The position numbers and the translations under genes were made by a program. A DNA stretch of 51,519 bases from an uncultured Desulfotomaculum sp. (lineage in GTDB: Bacteria; Bacillota; Desulfotomaculia; Desulfotomaculales; Desulfotomaculaceae), in assembly GCA_946411205.1 (NCBI GenBank), contig CAMKDG010000008.1, forward strand, positions 1 to 51,519, given 5' to 3'. Positions 16,803 to 25,197 of the stretch are shown piece by piece (the stretch's first letter is position 1; each line of letters opens with the position of its first letter). The notes beneath the pieces are model-generated. The model worked only from the letters and a program-made list of their open reading frames with translations. It was not told where the DNA came from and made no database searches.

Positions 16803-18395
16803 TTGAAAAACGAATATCAAAATAGGCACGTATATTTTGTGGGAGGTGGGTTAGGCTCACTTGCCGGAGCTGTTTATCTGATAAGAGATTGTAATTTCCC
16901 CGGTAAAAATATTCACATTTTAGAGGGAATGCCAATTCTCGGCGGCAGTAATGATGGGGCAGGGAATGCCATCAATGGATTTGTGGCCCGCGGTGGCAGA
17001 ATGCTAAACGAAGAAACTTACGAAAACACTTGGGAGTTGCTTTCCTCGATACCCTCCCTTGAGCAGGATGGAATGTCGGTCTGTGATGAAATTCTGGCCT
17101 TTGACCTAGTCCATCCAACCCATGCCAATGCCAGACTAGTCAATAAAGACGGTGAAGTAATCGATGTTATGTCCATGGGCTTTAATGATGCAGACCGCAT
17201 GGCATTGAGCAAACTATTGATTACTCCTGAAGAAAAACTTGATAATCTGCGTATCTGCGATTGGTTTGCCAACACACCTCATTTTTTTGAGACAAATTTC
17301 TGGTATATGTGGCAGACAACCTTTGCCTTCCAAAAATGGTCCAGTTTGTTTGAGTTTAAACGTTATATGCAGCGCATGATCTTCGAATATTCCCGCATCC
17401 ATACCCTGGAGGGGGTAACCAGAACCAAATACAATCAGTATGAATCTATTATATTGCCTGTCAAGGCTTATTTGGATAGTTTTGGTGTTGATTTTAGCTT
17501 GCAGTATACTGTAACAGATTTGGATTTTGCAGCAGGAGAGGATATTACCGTTACCGCGATCCACTATGAGCAGGATGGCCAGGAAGGTGTACTAAAGCTT
17601 AACGAGGGCGACTTGTGTATCGTAACCAATGGTTGTATGACGGATAATTCAAAACTAGGCGATTTTGATACGCCTGCCCGGATGGTGATTGAGAATCCTA
17701 TTTCGGGTGATCTATGGGCAAATATTGCTGTGAAAAAAGAAGGACTAGGAAATCCTAAACCCTTCTTTAGCAAGCCCGAGGAGACAAATTGGCAATCCTT
17801 TACGGTTACTTTAAAGGGGAACAAGTTGCTCAAAATGATTGAGAGATTTTCACGTAACAAACCTGGCAGCGGCGCTTTAATGACCTTTAGAGATTCTAAC
17901 TGGCTGATGTCTATCGTGGTTGCTGCACAGCCTCACTTTAAAAATCAGCCGGCAGATACCACCATCTTCTGGGGGTATGGTCTCTATACCGACAGGCCAG
18001 GTAACTATGTGAAGAAGCCGATGCGTGACTGCACAGGGAAAGAGATCCTCATGGAACTCCTTCACCATTTGCATTTTGCAGAGGAAATCGATGAAATTAT
18101 GGATACCGTAGTCAATGTCATACCCTGTATGATGCCTTATATTGTTTCGATGTTCCAGCCCCGGGCCATGAGCGATCGACCGAAGGTGGTTCCTAAAGGT
18201 TCAACCAACCTAGCCTTTATTGGTCAGTTTGTAGAAATTCCAGAGGATATGGTATTCACGGAGGAGTACTCAGTCCGTGCTGCAAGAATGGCTGTTTACA
18301 CCCTACTGGGACTTAGCAAAAAAGTGAGTCCGGTGACTCCCCATCGGTATGATGTTCGCACTCTGTTAAAAGCTATAAATGCTTCATTTAGATAG
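16803..18395 (+). CDS. ohyA: Oleate hydratase (myosin-cross-reactive antigen family)
   Basis: A 530-residue FAD-dependent fatty-acid double-bond hydratase, which adds water to cis-9 unsaturated fatty acids such as oleate to give 10-hydroxy acids. The N-terminal FAD-binding signature FVGGGLGSLAGAVYLIRD is followed by HILEGMPILGGSNDGAG and a GRMLNEETYENTWELL segment containing the conserved acidic residues. The C-terminal part (YIVSMFQPRAMSDRPKVVP, then GQFVEIPEDMVFTEEYSVRAARMAVY) is also characteristic. It is slightly shorter than the usual 560-590 residues. The start is TTG 16803 after a GGGGGCGA site. Such enzymes detoxify unsaturated fatty acids at the membrane. A TetR gene lies upstream and a strong terminator downstream. 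Confidence 0.93.
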   Translation: MKNEYQNRHVYFVGGGLGSLAGAVYLIRDCNFPGKNIHILEGMPILGGSNDGAGNAINGFVARGGRMLNEETYENTWELLSSIPSLEQDGMSVCDEILAFDLVHPTHANARLVNKDGEVIDVMSMGFNDADRMALSKLLITPEEKLDNLRICDWFANTPHFFETNFWYMWQTTFAFQKWSSLFEFKRYMQRMIFEYSRIHTLEGVTRTKYNQYESIILPVKAYLDSFGVDFSLQYTVTDLDFAAGEDITVTAIHYEQDGQEGVLKLNEGDLCIVTNGCMTDNSKLGDFDTPARMVIENPISGDLWANIAVKKEGLGNPKPFFSKPEETNWQSFTVTLKGNKLLKMIERFSRNKPGSGALMTFRDSNWLMSIVVAAQPHFKNQPADTTIFWGYGLYTDRPGNYVKKPMRDCTGKEILMELLHHLHFAEEIDEIMDTVVNVIPCMMPYIVSMFQPRAMSDRPKVVPKGSTNLAFIGQFVEIPEDMVFTEEYSVRAARMAVYTLLGLSKKVSPVTPHRYDVRTLLKAINASFR

Positions 18396-18440
18396 AAATC
18401 TGTGGCTGTTCGGAAGGTTTATCCTTTCTGACAGGCCAAG

Positions 18441-18486
18441 AAAAAATGGACCTATTTAGAGTAAGTCTAAATATGGTCCATTTTTT
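18441..18486 (+). terminator. Terminator of the oleate hydratase gene
   Basis: A long hairpin: AAAAAATGGACC and TATTTAGA on the left pair with TCTAAATA and GGTCCATTTTTT on the right, with one bulged base. The right arm ends in six T. Confidence 0.85.
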
Positions 18487-18583
18487 CAACATCCGGTATA
18501 TACCTGTGTTATCAGATGTTTTGTGTACATGATGAAGGGAATAGGCAAATTAAGGTAGAATTCATGATGGTAGATCCCCCCTG

Positions 18584-18625
18584 AAACTACGTTCCTGTCC
18601 GGAGTCTAAAGACTTGGGGGCAAGC
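18584..18625 (+). repeat. Copy 1 of the GTCTAA-GACTT intergenic element (degenerate)
   Basis: The sequence AAACTACG is followed about 12 bases later by GTCTAAAGACTTGGGG. The core matches the loop of the intact copies at 36323 and 50022. The flanking arms pair poorly here. Confidence 0.5.
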
Positions 18626-18686
18626 GATCTTTTGCAAATTAGAATAGTGATGTTTGTGTGAGTTGAACGAAAGAAGGGTGAGAGTA

Positions 18687-19553
18687 ATGTCAGGTTTCAA
18701 TAGCAAAGGAAAATTTGTGCTTGTTGTGGGAATGTTTTTGGTGGTGATGTTGGGCGGGATAGCTCTGACCAGTGGCTTCACTAAGCAAAATTCCCAGGCA
18801 AGCGAGGGAAATGGGTTGACAGCTGCTACCACAAAAGGTGCTACTACTCTTGACCAAGCAGTAAGTTTTGCTGTCAAAGAGCAAAGAAAGTCGTATTTAG
18901 ATGGGGAATTTGCCACAGAAGGACACATTATTCTTGACTCAGAGAAAAAGGGAGAAGCAGTTAAAGTCTATACAATCGCTAGCTTTAGCTTCTTTGGTTT
19001 TGAAAATGGTATTTTTACGAAGATCAGCGGCAGTGGAGCTATCCCAACAGTGATAATATTTGCCCAAAATGAGAGCGGTGACTACTCTTTGCTTGAGTAT
19101 AAAGAGCCGGAAGACGGAGAACGCTATACAGATTCTATCAAAAAAATGTTTCCTAATAGACTGCATAATAAAGTACTTTCTGCCCATAATAATTACCCCA
19201 AACTGGCCTTACAGCAGCAAGAACAAGCAGCAGAATATTTGAAAAGCATTGGTAGGATAGCCCCGGTAAGTGAAAAGCATGTGGATAAGCAACTGCCTGA
19301 TATCGATGTTGGGGCTTCCAACAAGTTGTTTTCAGAACTCACTAAATATAATTCGTTTCTAAACAGTTGCCCCTATTGGATTGGCACCAGGGAAATCATA
19401 GAAAACGATGGTAGATATATTTATGAAACCTCACAAAGCAAAACCAACGATGGTCATGATCTCATTACTTTTAAGAAGACAAAAGAAGATGGAACGGTTA
19501 TGACAGAACATCAATATAAAATTGTCGGAAGTGAGCCATTGCTTATAAAATAA
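18687..19553 (+). CDS. Membrane-anchored extracytoplasmic protein resembling the C-terminal region of M56/BlaR1-type proteins
   Basis: A 288-residue protein with an N-terminal hydrophobic segment (about 10-30) and a long exported part. The segment ASFSFFGFENGIFTKISGSG through NNYPKLALQQQEQAAEYLKSIGR looks, from memory, like the extracellular tail of M56/BlaR1-type membrane metallopeptidases, here without the peptidase. No catalytic motif is visible, so a sensory or inhibitory role is possible but unproven. I chose ATG 18687 (GAAGGG about ten bases upstream); an earlier GTG at 18654 would place basic residues before the membrane segment. A degenerate hairpin element flanks it on each side. Confidence 0.6.
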   Translation: MSGFNSKGKFVLVVGMFLVVMLGGIALTSGFTKQNSQASEGNGLTAATTKGATTLDQAVSFAVKEQRKSYLDGEFATEGHIILDSEKKGEAVKVYTIASFSFFGFENGIFTKISGSGAIPTVIIFAQNESGDYSLLEYKEPEDGERYTDSIKKMFPNRLHNKVLSAHNNYPKLALQQQEQAAEYLKSIGRIAPVSEKHVDKQLPDIDVGASNKLFSELTKYNSFLNSCPYWIGTREIIENDGRYIYETSQSKTNDGHDLITFKKTKEDGTVMTEHQYKIVGSEPLLIK

Positions 19554-19555
19554 GC

Positions 19556-19602
19556 AAAACTAAGGCTTGCGCCGACGTCTAAGACGTAGCGTAAGTCATT
19601 TT
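19556..19602 (+). repeat. Copy 2 of the GTCTAA-GACTT intergenic element
   Basis: AAAACTAAGGCTTGCGC is followed by ACGTCTAAGACGT and GCGTAAGTCATTTT. The inner ACGTCT-A-AGACGT dyad and the outer CTTGCGC / GCGTAAG arms can form one hairpin. It begins almost at the stop codon of the preceding gene. Confidence 0.55.
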
Positions 19603-19609
19603 GGCTAAC

Positions 19610-19638
19610 TTGACTGACCTTTTCTTTTGTGTTATATT
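19610..19638 (+). promoter_or_regulatory. SigA-type promoter of the DEAD-box gene
   Basis: TTGACT (19610-19615) and TATATT (19633-19638) are separated by exactly 17 bases. The start codon is 40 bases downstream of the -10 box. Confidence 0.75.
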
Positions 19639-19678
19639 GGCCCAAAATTCAACAAACTAGGAGAACTGAAAGGATACC

Positions 19679-20875
19679 ATGACAACTTTTGATGAAATTG
19701 GCGTACCTTTAAAGCTGATAGAAGGCTTGCATCAGGGAGGAATCACTCAGCCCACAGAGATTCAGGCAAAGGCAATACCACTATTGTTAAAAAATAAAGA
19801 TATTATCGGGCAATCGCAAACAGGAAGCGGTAAAACATTAGCCTACTTATTACCACTTTTCCAAAAAATTAATAGTGATAAAAGAGAAATGCAAGCGATT
19901 ATTTTGGCACCAACCCATGAATTAGCTATGCAGATTCACAAAGAGATAAAAATATTGGCAGAGAACTCCGAAGTAGCGGTAACGTCTACCCCGATTATTG
20001 GTGATGTCAATATTGCCAGACAAATCGAGGCTTTACGGGAGAAACCTCATATTATTGTGGGCTCTGTGGGAAGAATTCAGGAGTTAATAGGCAAAAAAAA
20101 GATTAATGCTCATACCATTAAAACCATTGTTATTGATGAAGGCGATCGGCTTTTGGGGCAAAATGATATTAATCGGGTAAAAGCCGTTATTAAAGCTACC
20201 ATGAAGGACAGGCAATTAGTGGTTTTTGGTGCACATATTGCTGGTAAAGCATTAGCTGAGGCAATGGGGCTAATGAGTGAAGCAGAAGTTATCAAGATTG
20301 ATGACAAGCCTTTGGTCAATTCGAATATTACGCACCTTTATTTCGTGACCGAGAGCCAACGGGATAAGCTGGAAGTTTTAAGAAAATTGGTTGCTGCACT
20401 AAAGCCCCAAAAAGCAATTGTATTTGTTAATGATAATGAAGAAATCACCAGGATTACAGAAAGGCTTCAACATCATCATTATAAAGCTTACAAAATCCTG
20501 GGCAGAATGTCTAAGGAGGAACGCCAAAGGGCGCTAGAAGGCTTCCGAGGTGAAGATACACAGCTTTTAGTGGCATCAGATATCGCTGCCAGAGGTCTAG
20601 ATATAAAAGGGGTAACACATATTTTTAATTTGGATTTTCCTGAAGATGCAAAGGAATATTTACATAGGAGTGGCAGAACCGGCAGAAGTGGCCAGTTGGG
20701 TACCGCTGTGTCCATCGTAACTGAAAGGGAAGTACCAATTATCAAAAGATATGAAAAAGAACTTATGGTAAAGATTGCTAGAAAAAGAGTCTTTAATGGA
20801 GCCATTGTTGGTCCCAGCCAAGGTAGGAGAGCTGTTAAATCCCCGAGCAAATCATCGTCTAGGTCTAAGAAGTGA
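19679..20875 (+). CDS. DEAD-box RNA helicase-like protein with altered motifs II and III
   Basis: A 398-residue superfamily 2 protein with two RecA domains and a short basic tail (SPSKSSSRSKK). Intact motifs are the Q motif (GITQPTEIQ), motif I SQTGSGKT (46-53), Ia PTHELA, V SDIAARGLDIKG and VI HRSGRTGRSG. Motif II reads DEGD (153-156) instead of DEAD. Motif III, normally SAT and needed to couple ATP hydrolysis to unwinding, reads GAH (184-186). Overall size and layout resemble B. subtilis YfmL, which aids ribosome assembly. It may be an RNA chaperone or clamp rather than a full helicase. ATG 19679 follows GAACTGAAAGGA. The promoter is well formed and the gene appears monocistronic. Confidence 0.9.
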   Translation: MTTFDEIGVPLKLIEGLHQGGITQPTEIQAKAIPLLLKNKDIIGQSQTGSGKTLAYLLPLFQKINSDKREMQAIILAPTHELAMQIHKEIKILAENSEVAVTSTPIIGDVNIARQIEALREKPHIIVGSVGRIQELIGKKKINAHTIKTIVIDEGDRLLGQNDINRVKAVIKATMKDRQLVVFGAHIAGKALAEAMGLMSEAEVIKIDDKPLVNSNITHLYFVTESQRDKLEVLRKLVAALKPQKAIVFVNDNEEITRITERLQHHHYKAYKILGRMSKEERQRALEGFRGEDTQLLVASDIAARGLDIKGVTHIFNLDFPEDAKEYLHRSGRTGRSGQLGTAVSIVTEREVPIIKRYEKELMVKIARKRVFNGAIVGPSQGRRAVKSPSKSSSRSKK

Positions 20876-20926
20876 GACATTACCGATTTGAGAGAACAGT
20901 AATTAGTTAAGGAACGGAGTAAAAGA

Positions 20927-22120
20927 ATGAAAATACAGGTACCGCTAACTGAACTACAAGCTCGCATGAATAGCCTTCGGGCTAGAATGGAGGAAACAAG
21001 CCCCGAATGGGAGATCATTGTTATTGTTAGTAAAATAAATATGTATTATTTTACGGGTACAATGCAGGACGGCATGTTATTGATTCCTCGGCATGATGAG
21101 GCAATCCTTTGGGTGCGGCGTAGTTATGAACGTGCTAGGGAGGAATCATTATTTCCCCGGATTCAGGAAATGAACAGCTTCCGTGACGCCGCAGCGTGTT
21201 TTAGTCAGTTTCCCAAAGTAGTTTACCTGGAAACCGAAGTTATGCCTCTGGCCTTTTATCAACGGCTTCGGAAATATTTTTCTTTTACTGATGTGCAGTC
21301 AGTGGATGGACATATAGCGGCAGTAAGAGCAGTGAAGAGTCCCTATGAACTTTCTCGCATGGAACAGTCTGGGCGAATTCATCAAAGGGTACTGGAAGAC
21401 CTAGTTCCAGCTATACTTCAAGAGGGTATGAGTGAAGTGGAGTTGGGTACTGGCTTGTATTCCTTAATGGTTAAGGAAGGGCATCAGGGGATCGCCCGTT
21501 TTAATATGTTTGATACTGAAATGCTCGTAGGACAAATTGGTTTTGGTGAAGGCTCAATTTATCCAACCTATTTTAACGGCCCAGGTGGTTGTTATGGCAT
21601 GAGCCCCGCTGTGCCATTATTAGGCAGTCGTGAGCGCAGATTAAAAAAAGGAGACTTGGTCTTCATCGACGTAGGGTGTGGAGTAGAGGGTTATCATACG
21701 GATAAGACCATGACGTACATGTTCGGTCAACCCCTGCCACAAGAGGTGGTCTCTCTACATCGGCAATGTGTGGACATACAGAACAGCCTAGCAGAGATGC
21801 TGCGGCCCGGCGTTACACCGGCGCATATTTACAACACGATCATGAATAGCCTGAGTCCTGAATTTTTGGATAATTTTATGGGTTTCGGAAGACGTAACGT
21901 GAAGTTTTTAGGTCATGGGATTGGCTTAGCAATTGATGAATGGCCTGTCCTTGCGGAAGGGTTTTATGAACCCTTACAGGAAGGAATGACCTTTGCCCTG
22001 GAACCTAAAAAAGGGATTGCCAATGTCGGTATGGTGGGAATTGAGAATACCTTTATCGTTACTCCCCGAGGTGGTAGACGGATTACTGGGGATAATCCGG
22101 GATTGATTCCGGTATTTTAA
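20927..22120 (+). CDS. M24-family metallopeptidase (Xaa-Pro aminopeptidase type)
   Basis: A 397-residue cytoplasmic protein with a creatinase-like N-terminal domain (about 1-150) and a pita-bread catalytic domain. The five metal ligands are recognisable: Asp in VFIDVGCG, Asp in YHTDKTMT, His in [12 protein letters not shown], Glu in ALEPKKG and Glu in GIENTF. This set supports a dinuclear aminopeptidase P-like enzyme that removes residues ahead of proline. The sequence [18 protein letters not shown] is an unusual substrate-region segment for PepP, so a relative acting on other X-Pro peptides or dipeptides is possible. ATG 20927 follows GGAGTAAAAG. Confidence 0.88.
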   Translation: MKIQVPLTELQARMNSLRARMEETSPEWEIIVIVSKINMYYFTGTMQDGMLLIPRHDEAILWVRRSYERAREESLFPRIQEMNSFRDAAACFSQFPKVVYLETEVMPLAFYQRLRKYFSFTDVQSVDGHIAAVRAVKSPYELSRMEQSGRIHQRVLEDLVPAILQEGMSEVELGTGLYSLMVKEGHQGIARFNMFDTEMLVGQIGFGEGSIYPTYFNGPGGCYGMSPAVPLLGSRERRLKKGDLVFIDVGCGVEGYHTDKTMTYMFGQPLPQEVVSLHRQCVDIQNSLAEMLRPGVTPAHIYNTIMNSLSPEFLDNFMGFGRRNVKFLGHGIGLAIDEWPVLAEGFYEPLQEGMTFALEPKKGIANVGMVGIENTFIVTPRGGRRITGDNPGLIPVF

Positions 22121-22159
22121 CGTTTTCACCTTAAAAAATCTCAAAATAAAATTTTATAT

Positions 22160-22186
22160 ATTTTTGTCAAATTTATTGACAAAAAT
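22160..22186. terminator. AT-rich hairpin after the M24 peptidase gene
   Basis: ATTTTTGTCAA and TTGACAAAAAT are perfect complements around ATTTA. It sits 40 bases past the peptidase stop and is the likely transcript end, though the T-run is interrupted. Confidence 0.5.
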
Positions 22187-22430
22187 AACTTGTTTGATGC
22201 AAGGAATTAAGTATAGATTTCTATAGTAACGTAAAGCTTTTTATGGAATTCAAAAATAGTATTAACTAAGTTTTTCAAGAAGATAATAATTTGTTAAAAA
22301 TCTTAATTGGCAAGGAAGTATGTGGAAATTATCTTAAGTGACAAAAGATAACCCATTTTTACAAATAAACAGTTATCAAATTGCATTTAATTTTATGCTA
22401 AAGATGACAACTAGGTTGTCTTTACAAACA

Positions 22431-22459
22431 AAAACTCGCCATTGGGTGAGTTTTCGTTT
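22431..22459 (+). terminator. Intrinsic terminator upstream of the c-di-GMP operon
   Basis: AAAACTCGCC (22431-22440) pairs with GGTGAGTTTT (22445-22454) with one mismatch, followed by CGTTTTG. No gene ends just before it, so it may end a small untranslated RNA or act as an attenuator. Confidence 0.6.
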
Positions 22460-22657
22460 TGTAATAAATTATTAATTCTTATGTAATGGATTTTATAATA
22501 ATTATACCTATACAATGGAATAAATAAATAAGTGAAATATAATTCAAATCATTGACCTTATTGTATGTCTTTGTTAGGCTTCAAAGAAATAAGCTTCTGA
22601 CATAGATAAACGAAACATAAGGGACAGGATACATTAGCACTAAATGGGGTGGTAAAT

Positions 22658-24106
22658 ATGGTAGTTATCCCCAGTGTCAGAAAGCGCCTCTTTTTTACTG
22701 TTTCTGCCCTAATCATGGGGTTATTAATATTATTTGTTTTTCTGGCTACAATAAATTACACAACACAAAAAGATACATTGGAAAGAATTGAAGAACGCAG
22801 ACTCAAGATTAATCAAATTGCCAAGGCAGTTAAACTAGCAGAACAGATAATTATTGATGGAAAAGCTTCTCAAGTACAAATTCGTGAACTGGAACAAATT
22901 ACCCAACAATTATTACCGGTAATGCATACTTTAGAAGGAAAAAGAATGGTACAAAATCTTACTATCTCCATTGAAAATGTTAAAAACGGTGGCGATCTCA
23001 CCCAATTGATTACTAACTGCAAAGAATTAAGTGCTTTTCAACAAAGGCGGTTGGGAAATGATTTGTGGTTACTGGAAACGGAGATCATTAGCCGGGGATT
23101 CAAAAACCTAATAGCCTCTATCATTATTACGGTTATTATGGGTGTAGCAGTGGCCTGGGGGTTACACAGGCTGGCCCGGGAATATTTGCTGACAAGAGTT
23201 ATTCTGAAGGGAAGCACCAATGGGATTATTGTAGGTAACGAAAAAGGACGTGTAGCAGTCTCTAATGATGCCTTCTGTAATCTGCTGGGAGGGTGTAAGA
23301 GGAAAAATATGGTGGGTGTACCTCTGGCTGAAGCAGGTGAACCGGGTAGGCTGTTAGCCTTAGCGATACAAGAGAACAATTTTATGGTAGGCCAGGAAGT
23401 CTGTTTTCTAGGTCCTAATAAGAAGGAAATCTGTTTATTAATGGATACCATACCGTGGAAGGATGAGAGTGGAAGAATCCTTGGGGGAATGGCTGTTGTT
23501 AGGGATTATACTGAACAATGGACGGAAAAGCAAAAGGTAAGTGCGGAAAACATAGACCTGAGGGAGAAAGCAGAACGGGATTCCATGACTGGCCTATACA
23601 ATTATCGAGCCTTTATTGAGCACATGCAGCAAATGGCTTTTTGTCAGAGCCAACGTCATTTTTCCTTGCTCATGGTTGACCTGGATAATTTTAAAATTTA
23701 TAATGACGCCTTGGGGCACCTGGCTGGAGATCACCTATTGGGGGAATTAGCCAAGATTATGATGGATGCTGTCAGGGATGAAGATATGGTTGCCCGCTAC
23801 GGTGGAGACGAGTTTGTCATTGTGCTGCAAGGGGCAAATCTAACCAAAGCGATAGACATAGGGGAACGATTGAGACTTAGTATTGCTAATTATCCTTTTC
23901 CTAGTCAAGAATGCTTACCCGGTGGGAAAATTACTGTATCCATTGGGATTTCGGTGTATCCGGAGAATGGTTCAAATGTTGAAGAGTTAATTCGCTGTGC
24001 CGATGCGGCACTCTATCAGGCAAAAAGAGTATCCCGTAACAGATTGGAATATTACCGGCCGGCAATTTGTACCGGTAAGGAGTTGACGAAGGTATTAAAC
24101 AGTTAA
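22658..24106 (+). CDS. Membrane-bound diguanylate cyclase with PAS domain
   Basis: A 482-residue enzyme that makes cyclic di-GMP from two GTP. Two membrane helices (about 9-30 and 150-168) bracket an extracytoplasmic four-helix-like sensor. A PAS domain (about 180-290, VIVGNEKGRVAVSNDAFCNLLGG) precedes the GGDEF domain. The active motif YGGDEF is intact, and RDED lies five residues before it, forming the inhibitory RxxD site for product feedback. ATG 22658 follows GGGGTGG. The next gene, 18 bases away, is a c-di-GMP phosphodiesterase, so synthesis and breakdown are co-expressed. Confidence 0.92.
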   Translation: MVVIPSVRKRLFFTVSALIMGLLILFVFLATINYTTQKDTLERIEERRLKINQIAKAVKLAEQIIIDGKASQVQIRELEQITQQLLPVMHTLEGKRMVQNLTISIENVKNGGDLTQLITNCKELSAFQQRRLGNDLWLLETEIISRGFKNLIASIIITVIMGVAVAWGLHRLAREYLLTRVILKGSTNGIIVGNEKGRVAVSNDAFCNLLGGCKRKNMVGVPLAEAGEPGRLLALAIQENNFMVGQEVCFLGPNKKEICLLMDTIPWKDESGRILGGMAVVRDYTEQWTEKQKVSAENIDLREKAERDSMTGLYNYRAFIEHMQQMAFCQSQRHFSLLMVDLDNFKIYNDALGHLAGDHLLGELAKIMMDAVRDEDMVARYGGDEFVIVLQGANLTKAIDIGERLRLSIANYPFPSQECLPGGKITVSIGISVYPENGSNVEELIRCADAALYQAKRVSRNRLEYYRPAICTGKELTKVLNS

Positions 24107-24124
24107 TGTTTCGGTGGTGATGCT

Positions 24125-25180
24125 ATGAAATTACCGGTTCGTTATTTGCTGCCAGGGATGGTGCTGGCCAGTCCAATTATCAGTAATAACAAGCAACTAC
24201 TTTTGGGTACGGGAGTCATCTTAACTACAAAAATCATTTCATCCCTTAAAAAGTTTGGTATTCTTGTTGCTGATGTAAATATTTTGGGCAAAAATTTTGA
24301 AGCACCAAGCAACGAGATTGACTATGGTGTAAAACTTAATGCTGTTAGTTTGGTAGAAGAATTGGTAATGGGAGGAGGAAAGGTCAATTATAAAAAGATC
24401 CTTTTAACAGTAGACTCGATCATTGAAGAGATACTGGAGGGTAAAGAGGTTACCAGTAATTTAACAAATTTATGTTCCGTGGATATGTATACCTTTGCCC
24501 ATTGTGTAGATGTTTGTATTCTTTCCATCGCTGCAGGTGTACTGCTGAATTATGATAGAAAGAAGCTTTTAACCCTTGGGATAGGAAGTTTACTGCATGA
24601 CATTGGTAAAATTAAGGTGCCGTTGATGATATTAAATAAACCAGAGAAACTTACTCCAGAAGAATTTGAGGAGATGAAGAGACACTCGAATTACGGTTAT
24701 GAAATGGCTAAGGCAATCTATGATCTTACCGTCCTGAGCAAAGAAATTATTCTTAACCACCACGAAAAGCATGACGGATCGGGTTATCCGAGGGGGATCA
24801 AAGGTGAAAAAATATCAGATATGGCTGCGATATGTTCAGTGGCAGATGTTTATAATGCCATCACCACGGATCGTATTTATCGAAAAGCACTGCCTCCCCA
24901 TGAAGCCTACGAGATGATCATGGCGGCGGGAGATCTTATGTTTAAAAATGAGATAGCTTTAACCTTACTAAAACTGATAAAACCCTACCCGGTGGGTTCT
25001 GCAGTAACATTAAGCAATGGACTAAAGGGGATCGTAATTGATTTAAAAGAAGAACTGATCTTTAGGCCTGTAATTAAAATTATTGAAACCAAGGAGATCA
25101 TTGATTTAAAGAATCAGCACAATTTGGTGATTACAGGCTTGCTTAACAACGAGGAGGTGCAGAAGCTGGCTATAAATTAG
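24125..25180 (+). CDS. HD-GYP domain c-di-GMP phosphodiesterase
   Basis: A 351-residue soluble protein. An N-terminal region (about 1-100) is followed by the HD-GYP domain. Metal and catalytic motifs are intact: [18 protein letters not shown], and [17 protein letters not shown]. Such enzymes hydrolyse cyclic di-GMP to pGpG or GMP. A C-terminal segment of about 60 residues ([20 protein letters not shown]) is often seen after HD-GYP domains of Clostridia. It is translated from ATG 24125 (GGTGGTG upstream), 18 bases after the diguanylate cyclase and 17 bases before a chemoreceptor start. Confidence 0.92.
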   Translation: MKLPVRYLLPGMVLASPIISNNKQLLLGTGVILTTKIISSLKKFGILVADVNILGKNFEAPSNEIDYGVKLNAVSLVEELVMGGGKVNYKKILLTVDSIIEEILEGKEVTSNLTNLCSVDMYTFAHCVDVCILSIAAGVLLNYDRKKLLTLGIGSLLHDIGKIKVPLMILNKPEKLTPEEFEEMKRHSNYGYEMAKAIYDLTVLSKEIILNHHEKHDGSGYPRGIKGEKISDMAAICSVADVYNAITTDRIYRKALPPHEAYEMIMAAGDLMFKNEIALTLLKLIKPYPVGSAVTLSNGLKGIVIDLKEELIFRPVIKIIETKEIIDLKNQHNLVITGLLNNEEVQKLAIN

Positions 25181-25197
25181 AGAGGTGGTTGTACAGC

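Larger units (their letters stand above)
22121..22657. other. Intergenic region with three hairpins, no gene supported
   Basis: This very AT-rich stretch of about 540 bases holds the hairpins at 22160-22186 and 22431-22459 and a small one at 22406-22420 (GACAAC-TAG-GTTGTC). I looked for a cyclic-di-GMP riboswitch because the next gene is a diguanylate cyclase, and did not find the conserved core. A TTGACC at about 22551 could be a -35 box for the downstream operon, but its -10 is weak. Confidence 0.4.

Noticed and set aside
22500..22657. Cyclic-di-GMP riboswitch ahead of the diguanylate cyclase
   Set aside because: I could not find the conserved GEMM core sequences; the region is simply AT-rich.
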